Shown here: piece by piece, positions 1-10,900 of the stretch | Layout: the number at the start of each line of letters is the position of its first letter | Position numbering within the stretch: the stretch's first letter is position 1 | Assembly (NCBI RefSeq): GCF_037893015.1 | Contig: NC_133666.1 | Span: 620,229,156 to 620,293,155 of the forward strand | DNA from: Macrotis lagotis | Taxonomy: Eukaryota; Chordata; Mammalia; Peramelemorphia; Peramelidae | Length of the DNA stretch: 64,000 nt | Reading direction: 5' to 3' | Notes under the pieces: generated by a model | What the model was told of the DNA's origin: nothing | Seen by the model: the letters and a program-made list of their open reading frames with translations, nothing else | The model's database searches: none | Program-made: the position numbers and the translations under genes

Positions 1-59
1 ATTCAACTATACAAGTATAGAATGAAATATTGACTAGAAAGCAATTTATGTGAATAATC

Positions 60-230
60 CAATTCAATAAACATTACTAAGCAGCTAATATGTACAAAGT
101 ACTGGGGATATAAAGTTAAAAAAAATAGTCCCTGCCCTCAAGGAGTTTCCAATCTAATGGTCGAAGATAACACACACAAAGGAAAGCTGAAAAGCAAGTA
201 GGAGTAAGCTGTGGACAAAAGGGGAGACTC
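60..230 (-). repeat. CR1/L2-clade LINE 3' end fragment, antisense
   Basis: AATAAACATTACTAAGCAGC through CCCTGCCCTCAAGGAGTTTCC, a motif shared by other copies at 20035, 43540, 51985, 59623 and 62880. Confidence 0.5.
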
Positions 231-622
231 CTGGCATAGGGAGCATGATGTTCCACTTAGAGATAGAACTCATTAAGTCATCAATATGTGGAAACCACTA
301 AAACATAAATACTAATATTCATAAGCCAGAGAGCAGTAGCCCTAGATAGTTCATATGTGGTATGTTTAGGTCTAATATATCATTTTAGGAATGCCACCAA
401 GCCCAAGATGTAGTCAAGAGAGGGGGGAACAAGAATGGCAAGGGAAAACTTGAAACAATGTCATATAAGGGATTATTGAAAGAGGGCTGTTTAATCCAAA
501 ATAAATTAAGGAGGATAGATTGTTAAAGATATGGAAAAGGGTTTAGAGGAGAGATCAGAGCTTTGGGACATGAAGCCATTCAACCACATGTGGTAGTTGA
601 AGCCATAAGAATAGATGAACTA

Positions 623-769
623 GGGGGCAGTTAGGTAGTGCAGTGGATAGAGCACTGGCTCTGGAGTCAGGAGGACCTGAGTTCAAATCCAGCCTCAAAC
701 ACTTAATCACTTAGCTGTGGGACCCTGGGCAAGTTACCCCATTGTCTTGCAAAAACTGGGTGAAAAAAA
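623..769 (+). repeat. WSINE1-type SINE
   Basis: A box near TAGTGCAGTGG and B box GTTCAAATCC. Perfect 12-bp target duplication AATAGATGAACT at 610-621 and 769-780. Confidence 0.92.
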
Positions 770-780
770 ATAGATGAACT

Positions 781-1675
781 CACAAGAGGGATGAAATGGA
801 GAAAGACATTAAAGTCAAAAATAATTCTAGATTTAAATCTTAGCTCAATATTATGTTCAATGGTCCAAATGTTCTGAGGAGAAGTAATACCTAGGACAAT
901 GGATTTATGCTGATCTGAATTTATGTCAAAAACCAAATTTATTAACATGAGTATCTAAGTGTCTGATATAAAGTAGCACTTAATGCTAGTTGGATTAAAT
1001 TGAACAGTGATCTTCTTCCAATACAAAAGACTCCTCAGAACAAGAAAATAAAAATCAGAAAGGTACCTGCAGAATATATGGGATTAGAGATAGAAAATTA
1101 GTGTCAATGAAGTTGACCAAGTCCATCAGGAATGCTTTTTGTGTAGTCTGTGGAAGAGTTTGACTGTATACTCAAGAGGCAACAATTCTAGCAGCTTTCT
1201 TATTGTTGGAGGCACCATGTGAACAAGAACACTGTCAGTTCTGTAACATTTATTTTGAAAATGTAAATTTGTTCGAGACAATGTATTAGGAATAATTTGA
1301 GAATAACAATTTCATAAAAATGTTTGACTTTGTAATCAACACTGAGAATGCAGAAAACAGCATCTCTTTACAAAAAAAATCACAACCTGCAACCCTTCAA
1401 TATCATTTTCCACAAGAAAACTTTAGAATTTTTTTCAAGGTGAGGCTGCCTTCTGGCTTGCAGTTAATCAACTTTGCCAGCCACAGTAGTCAAAGGTCAC
1501 TCTTTATTGCAGCATATATTTATTTCTTAAACTTATATATATATAAAACTATGCTACTGATTTTATTTGGTTCATCTTTTTTATGTATCACTGATGAAGA
1601 ATGTGGTATCCCAATCCCATTTTCCCAAAGGACCTGTGGTCTGTTTTTGTATAGCAGTAATTTTTAGGAAAATGT
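781..1675. other. Intergenic, no gene seen
   Basis: AT-rich sequence with only short chance open frames. I see no exon, RNA gene or clear repeat. Confidence 0.6.
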
Positions 1676-1912
1676 TATGGCGACAAGATGGTGCAGTGGA
1701 TAAAATGCCAAGCTTGAGGTCTGGAAGGCTCATTATAAGTTAAAATCTGGACTCAGACATTTACAAGCTATGTGACTAGGCAAGTCACTTAACCCTGTCT
1801 GCCTCAGTTCCACATTTGAGCTGGAGAAGAAAATGGCAAACTATTCCAGTATCTTTCCAAGAAAACTCTGGGTGGAGTCACAAAGAGTCAGCCATAACTG
1901 AAATGACTGATC
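1676..1912 (+). repeat. SINE with RTE/BovB-like tail
   Basis: tRNA-like SINE head, then CAAGTCACTTAACCCTGTCT. The tail GGAGTCACAAAGAGTCAGCC through AACTGAAATGACTGA resembles RTE (BovB) 3' ends, so RTE mobilisation is likely. Confidence 0.75.
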
Positions 1913-3199
1913 TATAGATATCATGTTATAGCAGAGTTGACTATTCCACTTTCTTTTCACATTTCACATACTCACATTTACTTATATTATCACCCAGCCT
2001 CAAATCATCTGTGACAACTATCCCAACTTATCCTCAAAGAGTCAGGACTGGGAGGCAGGATTGAGAAATTCTTTTGGGTCATGGACCCTTTTGGCAACTG
2101 GTAAAACCTATGAATTCCTTATCAGAAAAATATTTTTTAAGTGAAGGAAATACTAAATTTCAGTCAGAGCTTAGCAAAAATAAAGGTAAAATTTTCCCCA
2201 AGTTAATGAACCCCCTAAAACAGATTCACAAATCAGATTCCAGGTTAAGAATCCCTATTCTTTTCTAACATTTTACTTAAGGGAAATTATTCCAGGAAGG
2301 TGTTTTACCCAAGGTCATATCACATTAGTGGTAAAGTAGGGATTAGCTCCCAGTTCAACATAAAATTAACATTTTCCTAGGTAACCAGGAGGTAGTTGGG
2401 AAACCCAAGCCCTTCAAGGATTCAGAAAGCAGGGGAGCAATGGTGCTACTTCCACCATCAACTAAGGGGCAGGAAAAACTGCTCAAGCTGCCATTTAGGC
2501 TCAGGAACAAGAGCTATGGAAAAAAAGGAAGGAAAAAGGAGGAAAGGGGGGAAACCACATCCTTACTTCAGTTGTTACATACACCAAAAAACCATATATA
2601 TATAACTATGACCGCTCCCCAAGACACATTGTCCTGTCAGGGTCCGCAGGAAATTCAAGAAGCCTCAATCCTCATCCCTCTTCCAGACAGCATTTCATCT
2701 CCATTCTTTCCTTAGAACAGGTATCTAAAAAGTATGCTCTGTAAGATGCTTTCCCTAATATGACTAAAATTTTTTAAATTTCTTAGCACAGCAAACAGGG
2801 ATAGATATAATCCGTTTGCGGAAATCCTCGATAATTTTTAAAAATGTAAAAGGATCCTGAAACCATTGCTTCTGAAAGTTTCTTCTGTTCTTTCACCTTC
2901 CCCCACCACAGTCCCCAAAAAGCAACCCACTTGGGTACCCTATCCATCCCTTCCACGCACTTCCCTGCTTTAGATTCCACCCCCCTCCCCCAAGTAGCTA
3001 GGGCTCCAACTACAGCCCGAGGAGATGGATGCTTTACCCATCAACCATCAAACCTCAATGCAATCCCTACTCCCTTTATACAGCCTCCTCCTATGGGCAA
3101 ATCTCATCTTGCGCTGCTGCCTCTCCTCCTTGCCCCCTCCGGGTCAGTGCCCGCTGGTCTGAAGCCCCTCCCCCGCTTCTCTATGCCCGGCAACCTTGA
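1913..3199. other. Intergenic flank of the CpG island, no gene seen
   Basis: A weak MIR-like antisense piece lies at about 2280-2370. The rest is unassigned and becomes C-rich towards the island. No coding sequence of the expected divergent neighbour was recognised. Confidence 0.55.
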
Positions 3200-4480
3200 C
3201 CCTGCCTCCAGTCACCCGCCCTTCAAATCCTTTCCCACTAGCCCGAGCCCCGCGAAGCTTTGGCTTCTCTCCTCCAGCGTCGGGTCCAAGTTCACTTCCT
3301 CCCCCCAGTCCCCTTTCCATTCCTGCGTCGCCCCCTCTCCCTAGGCAGCCGCCACTCCTGCCCCCACCTCCCCGCCATGCTGACAGCCTTTATGGGCACC
3401 CCACCATCTGTTGCAAGCACACTCTCCCGGCCAGAGCCCCCCAGAAGGCCTTTCCACTCCCTCTCCGCCTCCCGGGGAATCCAAGTCAATCCGGCTCCAC
3501 CTACTCCGCCCCCCGCCCATCTGCGCCCCTCCCAGCCTGGAGCCCCCCACCGCGCCCCGGGGCCCCTCCCCCCACGGTGGATGTCAGCCTGCCTCTGCTT
3601 CCCCGTCCCGACCCTCCATTCTCCGTCCGGCCCGGACAATCCGTCCTGCCTAGGCCTAGGCCTGGGTCACCGCTGCCCGCCACCCCCAGGCCTTCAAAGC
3701 TCTCCTCCCCCTGGCGCTTCGCAGCCCAGTGGGTCCCACCGGGTCCCACCTGGTCCCCGCCCCGGAGCCCCGGGAGAAGGTGCGGCCGCCGCCGTGGCCC
3801 CGGCGATCGCCGCCCGCGGTGGTCGTATTTGTAGTCCCCGAGTGCCGGACTACCCGCCTCCGCCACGAAAACGAGATCCGGCTCGGCATGGACCGCGGGG
3901 CGGGGCTGGTGACGTAACAAGTTCCCATTGGCCGAAACCACGCAGGCCCCCTGGGATTGGTGGATTCCGCTCCTCTCCTGACCACGTGCACGTCGCCCCG
4001 CCCCTGCCTCCGAGGTGGGCTCCGGGATTGGCTGCGGTCGCGGAGCCTCTAGGCCTAGAGCGGGAGATTTACTTCTGCGGCTGGGGGAGGGCGCGGCGTG
4101 CCCGCCTAGCTGCCGCCGGCGCCCAGTGGAGGAGCGCGGGGGAGCGGGCGGCGTGCGGGCCTTCCGTGAGTGTCGGGGGGCCCGGCGGGGCGGGGGGCAG
4201 CCTCTGCACTCCTCCCTTCTGCCCGTCGGGCTGCCCGGCCCGCCTCAGACCCTTGGGCTGGGGACAACGGGAGGGGGCGCGGACCCCGAGGGTCTGGGGG
4301 CGCGGTGCTGGCGTCCCCAGAGTGGGGAGTCGGATCCCCAGCCCGCCCCCTCCCCAGGGGCATCCTCCGGGAGAGCCACCTGGATGGGGCGGGGCGGGCC
4401 GGCCTTACCTGAGGCTACGAGAGAAGGGGAAGGAAGCGGGAATAGTGCTAGGCGAGGGGCCTGGGCGTTTCCGTGTGTTA
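3200..4480. promoter_or_regulatory. CpG island, RECQL4 promoter
   Basis: GC-rich, CpG-dense block just upstream of RECQL4 exon 1, unlike the AT-rich surroundings. It contains ATF/CRE-like TGACGTAA at 3910-3917, three ATTGG boxes (inverted CCAAT, NF-Y type) at 3927-3931, 3956-3960 and 4027-4031, and an E-box CACGTG at 3983-3988. No TATA box is evident. Clustered CCAAT boxes and high GC suit a bidirectional housekeeping promoter. Long open frames here are compositional. Confidence 0.85.
4040..4165 (+). other. Possible RECQL4 5' non-coding exon
   Basis: A splice acceptor directly before the ATG exon (AG at 4899) implies an upstream non-coding exon. The best donor in the island is TTCC|gtgagt at 4165/4166. 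The transcription start is not visible, so the left end is a guess. Confidence 0.35.
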
Positions 4481-4506
4481 TTTTACTTGATCCGCAGAGG
4501 TAGGTG

Positions 4507-4860
4507 CTATTATTATTATTATTGTTATCATTATTATTGGTAGGTGTCATATTATCACCATCTTCATCATTGTCATCATCATTATTATTATCCTCACAGT
4601 TGGGAGATGACTAGGAAATACGTGCATCTGAATTTGAACTCAGGTCTTCCTAAATCCTGACCTTCACTGAGCCACCTAGTCATCTTGAGTTAGGCTAGTG
4701 GCTTCCCCTGTCTGAGCTTTAGTTCCCCTCATATGTAAAACAGGAATTTACTTACATCCCCTTCCCTCGGAGTTTTTGTGAGTAGTGATTTCCAAACCCT
4801 CAAGTGCTGGGTAGATATTTGTTGTTTTTATTATTAGTGGTGTCTGGTGTTCCTAGCCTG
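4507..4860. repeat. (ATT)n microsatellite followed by MIR/SINE remnants
   Basis: ATT-rich tract at 4507-4600, then antisense SINE-like TTTGAACTCAGGTCTTCC at 4630-4680 and a MIR-like stretch to 4860. Confidence 0.55.
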
Positions 4861-4913
4861 GTCTTTGAATGTTTTTTATTTTCCCCTCTGCTTCTTCAGC
4901 TTCTAGGCCAGCC

Positions 4914-4997
4914 ATGGAGCGGCTCCAGGAGGTGAGGGCCCTTCTGAAGGCTTGGGAAATGACATTCCTTCAAGAACACAAAAGGAAACCCAACAAG
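4914..4997 (+). CDS. RECQL4: RECQL4 coding exon 1
   Basis: Encodes residues 1-28, starting [15 protein letters not shown], the conserved start of the Sld2-like domain. A polypyrimidine tract and AG end at 4899, so the ATG exon probably begins at 4900 and is preceded by a non-coding exon in the CpG island. The donor is AAG|gtatag and the exon ends in phase 0. Confidence 0.93.
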
Positions 4998-7900
4998 GTA
5001 TAGGAATTTTCTCACCTTTAACAGTAGAATTGGAAGGGTGGTCACCTGCAACAGTTTGAATGCTGTTATTTGTGTTCTCTGCTACACACATAGACGCCCA
5101 AGACCTACTAAAAATGTTCACTCCCTCCTCAGATTTCCCTTGCTTCTTTGGCGAGTTTGGTTTTTTTTTTAGATTTTTTTTTTTCAAGGCAATGGGATTA
5201 AGTGGCTTGCCCAAGGCCACACAGCTAGGTAATTATTAAGTGTCTGAGGCCCTATTTCCCTTGCTTCTATCAAGCTTTACTTATACTTTTTTTTGAATTA
5301 ATAAAACTCTTTCAGGGCAAGAACTGTGTCATTTTTTCTTAATTTAGTATTTTATTTTTCCCCAGTTACATAAAAAAAAATTTTAACAGGAAACAATTTT
5401 TGTATCCTCAAGATCAAGCAGACTTTTTTAAAAAATTTTTGCAATACAAAGGGGGTTAAGTGGCTTACCCAAGGCCACACAACTAGGTAATTATTAAGTA
5501 TCTAAGGCTGGATTTGAACTCAGGTACTCCTGACTCCAGGGCTGGTGCTCTATCCACTGCACCACCTAGCACCTTTCTTATAGGTCCTTACTTGGTTGTC
5601 CTTCATTCTCAAAGAGGACCAAAATGATATCTCTATGTCAGAGTAAAGTTACAGTGTGTCTGACTGACTGATCAAACTAATACAAAGTACAGAATGCTCT
5701 ACTACAGGTTCTCAGGCACAAACAGTTCATGTGAACTTTTGGCATTGACTCTAAATCTGTGTATCTCATATTTCTTTTGAACTACTTCAATTCTGCTTTT
5801 GCTCATAAAACATTTTTAAAAGCATGTTAAAAAATTGATGAGAGCACTCCATTCCAGGTCATCCTATGCCTATGTCTCCCAGGTCATGAAATCAAATCCA
5901 AAGTTTTTCAGAGAGACCTTGCGAGTATCCTTGTATCATTTCTTCTGATCACCATGTCAAGGCTTGCTGAGTGTGATTTCTCCGTAAAATAGACTTTTAA
6001 ACATTATGAATACTGTGACCAGCTCATTGGAGTTGTGATCTCTGTAGCCTGACAGTTTGGTTCATAAAAGGATTTCAGTGTTTGGTACCTTATCCTGCCA
6101 GGCTATCTTCAAAATCTTTCCAAGACAATTCAAATGGAAGTGATTCAGATTCCCCCCATGGTGCTGATAGACTGTCCAGATGTCACAGGCATACAACAAT
6201 TAGATCAGCACAATGGCTCTGTAGACCTTCACTTTGGTACTCAGTCTAATACTTCTCTCCCACACTTTCTTTCAGAGCCTCTGAAGCTAGCTCTGACAAT
6301 GCCTATGTTAACCTCATTTGTACATCCCTGTAATACTGCTGTATTCAATGAATTTATGCTGGGATGATGTGGTGCTATCAGGTGTAGTTTCTTGGTGTTA
6401 ATTGTTAGGCCAAAATTAGATTAATAGTGATTTAAAAAATACTCAGTTGAATTACCCGTACTACTGTGCCAATCACTCTATAGCTCATTACCCAAATTTC
6501 TGCCTTCCCAAAACTGTAGGCTAAGAAAGAAAGACTTCTCTATACTGATATAAATGAAAAAATAAAATAAGCATTGATAAAAAGTTTAAAAGGTGGAAGA
6601 CAAAAGTTCGGAAAGGGATATATTGAGCAATTGTATCACCGCTGGATCAAATTTAAAAAATGTAACAGAAGTTTGTGGTGTCATATGGCCATTTTTTGTT
6701 ATTTGTATACTGAAATGTTTTTGTTGATAAATAAATAATAAAATTTTTAATTTTAAAAAAGACCTCTCTTAATGCAAAGGAACCTTTGAGGAAAAGATGG
6801 CAATATAACTGATGCAATAATCAATTCAGGGGATAAATAAACAAATGTTCTGTTAGCTAGAAAGACATGAAAGAGATCATCAATACATTTTTATTAGTGG
6901 CATTGGTCTATGAGCAGGACTTGTGGTCCTCAGAACCCTTTTCCTCCAGGGACCTAGAACAAATACACCACACTCAGTGGGGGCTGTTAGCATTAGCTGA
7001 AGATAAAATGAAATGAGCAACTTAAATTCAACCCTACCTCTCTCTCCCCCCCAACCCCCACCACCACCACCACCAATGCCCTCTCTTGAATTTCTTTAGG
7101 TGATTTAGAGAAATACTACAGGGACCTAGGCTCTGCCCAGGCACAGATAGAATAGCAGACTTGAGTAAAATATTATTCAAAAAGAAATGATGCTTTATCC
7201 CATCTGTCTCCAGAGCTGCTTAGATCTCCCTTACCTTAAAATCTTCCCTTGATTCTTCTAGTTCCTACAGGTATTGTCTAATCAATACCTTCCTTTCCTG
7301 TTGTAAGTTTGTTTTTGAAAAAGCCATCTATACTGATACCTTCATTTTGTAGTTACTCTTGACTTCTATTCTTGTCACACTTCTGAAACTTTTCTCTGAG
7401 GTCATTGATTAATTCCCAAATCTAAGAATCTTTTTTTAATGAAGGCTTCTTAATCTCCCTATAGTTTTTGACACTATCACCCCCTCTTCCTGGACAATTG
7501 TTTTCTTACTTTGACTTCAGAGACACTATATTCTGATAGGAATGGTAGGAGTACATTTCTGTGTCCTTCATACTCTTCTTTATCCATTAATGGGTATGTT
7601 TTCCAAGGAGCAGTCTTTGGTCTTCTTTTCATTATGTTCTTTCCTTGGGAACCTCAGCCATTCTTAGAGCTTCAACCACTACTTCTCCTTGAAGAGAAAC
7701 AATGCTGTCTTGAACCCTAACCTCTCTCCTGAAACGTTTATCCCAAAACCAAGCTCATTATCCTCCCTCTGTAAACCCTATCCTTCTGACTTCACTGGGG
7801 TCCCACCTACCATGTTTTTAATCTTGAGATTATTTTTGACTCCTCATCTCTTTCAAGCTTCATATCTTAGATCCCATTGTAAGAGGTAAGAGCTAAGATT

Positions 7901-10900
7901 TGGAATCAAAAAGATTTCCACCTCTCTTACCAGTGCTTTTCTTATACTGTGCCTCTGTTTCCATATCTGTAAAATAGACTAGGGAGTCTCTGAGTTATCT
8001 TTCAGCTCTCAGGCCTATGAGATGAGAGCCATATTCCATCTTTCTGGTTGTCACAAGTCATGTTCATCTCTGGCACTGTGAACAATGGTTTAGAAATCTA
8101 GTCTTTACTCTCTTCACCTGTTGAATTCCTGTTGAGCCTGTAAAACATGTGTCATGCCACCGTCTTTGTGAAATTCAACCTGACCTCAACACAACAGCCT
8201 TTCTATCCTGGCCTCATAACTCCAGTTAATTAAAGTTCAACTAAGTTTAATTTAAAAGAGTAAACAAATGCCCTGTTAAATAAAAGTCTGGAGAGTGTAT
8301 ATGAAAGAGTTAAAGTTTGGTTAAGGGCAATGACTTATAAACAGAAATTGTTCCCAGAACCCTTTTCCATAAGGGACCCAAAACAGCACATTACATACAA
8401 TTATTAATAACTAAGTAGTTCTCTATTTTATTTATTTCTGTTGATGTCTTATCATACCCTTACCAATAATATAAACTTCAAGAAGACACAAACCATGTCT
8501 TTGTCCCCCCTTGGAACTTATGAAATTATTGGTAATTTTGTTAGTTTGGTAATGAACTAATCACAAATTGTGTCTTCCAGAATGATGTAGAGTCAGCACC
8601 AGAAGAAATGAAAGGTGAGTATATGGCAAAAAATGTCCTCCCAGGTAAACCAGCCCAGATCAGAAATGTAGTTGCTCAGGACAGTGGACTAGTCCTTGAA
8701 TAGCCACTGCACTTTGAAAGTTTGAAGTTATGCAACATAGGGAGAACCCAACCTTTTTTTTTTTTTTTTTGAGGAAATTGGGATTAAGTGATTTACCTAG
8801 GATCACACAGCTAGCAAACATCTTAGTTCTAATTTGAACTCAGGTCCTCTTGACTTCAAGGTCAGTACTCTACTTACTATACCATCTAGCTGCTCTTAGA
8901 TCCCAGTCTTTAAAGAAAAAAATCCTCCTAGAATTGTGTGTGAAATAAACATAACCACAGTCTGACTGGGAGCCAGAGCCATTGAGATGTAAAGTGATTG
9001 TAGGCAGGTCAACATCTTATACTATACTAGTTTGAGAAGATGGTCTTTGAAGAGGTGAATGTGAGCCTCTGTCCTTGCTATTTGGGTGAACTGGTGATGT
9101 TGGGAGATTGGAATCATGAAGGAGCCTAGTGCTTTTAGAAAGACGAGTGCAGAAAAAAATGAGAAAGTTTTAGAACATGAGTTGCTAATTAGGGGATTGG
9201 ATACCCAGTAAAGGAGGAGTCTACTTTTGTGAAATTTAGGAGCTGAGTCAAGAGGTGCTACTGAATTGGCATTTAGGTGACTTTTAAAACAGTTCCAACC
9301 CAAGACTGGGGAATGTTCTGGAACTCAATGACTAGGAGATGAGGGAAAGATCATTATTCTTGTGCTAGGTATAGATCAGTAAGGAGACGTTAGAGCAAGG
9401 AACTGGTAATTCAGAAGTCTGATCTGTGTGGAACTCTTCTGCACTATTTGAGTAAAACCAGGACTACCCTATTTATTCATGTTGTATTTATGTGGCATGG
9501 ACTCCCAAGTTCTTTTATTCTAGAAAAATTGCATGTGCACTTTAGAGAGCCCACTCAAAATTTTTCATAGAGAGGAAGGGAGAGGAGAAAAGAAAAGTTC
9601 ATGTTTTAGGGGAACACCTATCTTTGGATCAGAAAACCTTGGTTTCTTGGGAAGCAGCAGCAGCAACAAAGAACAGTTTGTTTTAGGAGATGAGGAAGAG
9701 GTCATCCCAGGCTAGATAGGATCACATTATATGGCAGGAATGGTGCCATAATTATAGACATGATGAGCTACCACCCTGATGGAGTGGACAAAATACAAGT
9801 TGTAGGATTTGATAGGTAGAAGGTCCTTTGGGTTGTTGAGTAGTACTGGTTTTGATTGTGTTTCACAATCTCTCCTTCCTCTTGTGCCAAGACCCTGACA
9901 CTCCCTTCTCTCCCAACCAGAACTCTACCGAGAATATCGAACCCTAAAGAGAGTTCAAGAATCAACAGGCCTTCCACAGCCCAGCAACTCAGGTCAGAAG
10001 AATGAAGCTACAAAACAGGTAAGCAGAAGGGACCCAGAGCTGCACAAATAAGTTTTTAATTTTCTTCCAGAAACATATTCAAACTTGATATTACAAAAGA
10101 AAGGGTTCCTGATTAAAAAGAAAATGGGATACTATAGAGGGTGTGTGTGTGTGTGTGTGTGAATATTAAATCTTAAACTATAATTAGAAATAAGCTTTCA
10201 TGGGCAAACAACAATTTAATTTTATCAGTAACTCAAAATACTTAGAGCAATTTTTTTTTAGGTTTTTGCAAGGCAAATGGGATTAAGTGGCTTGCCCAAG
10301 GCCACACAGCTAGGGAATTATCAAGTGTCTGAGACCAGATTTGAATCCAGGTACTCCTGACTCCAGGGCTGGTGCTTTATCCACTGCGCCACCTAGCCGC
10401 CCTTGTGCCACCTAGCTGCCCTTGCGCCACCTAGCCGCCCGGTAATTTTGATTATATTAAATTAATAAGGTTTTGCACAAATAAAATGAATGCATTCAAG
10501 ATTGGAAGGAAATTAGAAAACTGGGGATTGAACCTAGGGAAGAGAGAGACTGCGGAGCTCTGTCCTCTGACTCTGGGGCTCTGACCACATTCAGATCCTG
10601 ATCACAGTCCAGGCCCCCCCATAGGAACAGCAGGGCCACCCCCCACCTGAGCCCCGTGGCAGAGGTGGGGGGCTTGTGGTCATTTACAGACCAGGAGGGA
10701 GGACAGAGCCTCACACACTGAGATCCTTGTGGGAGTGTCCCAAAAGCTCAGGAAGCACCCCAGAAACAGGCTTAGACTGGGAAAATGAGCAAGCAGAGAA
10801 ACAAGAGAAACACCATTGAGAAATACATTATCTATGATCCCAAGAAGGAGCAAAATACTCAGTCTGAAGATGAGGAAGCACAAGCTCCAGCATCTAAAGA

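Noticed and set aside
3260..4543. 427-codon open frame across the RECQL4 CpG island
   Set aside because: High GC removes stop codons in every frame. The translation is Pro/Arg/Gly-rich without domains and crosses the promoter and an (ATT)n repeat.
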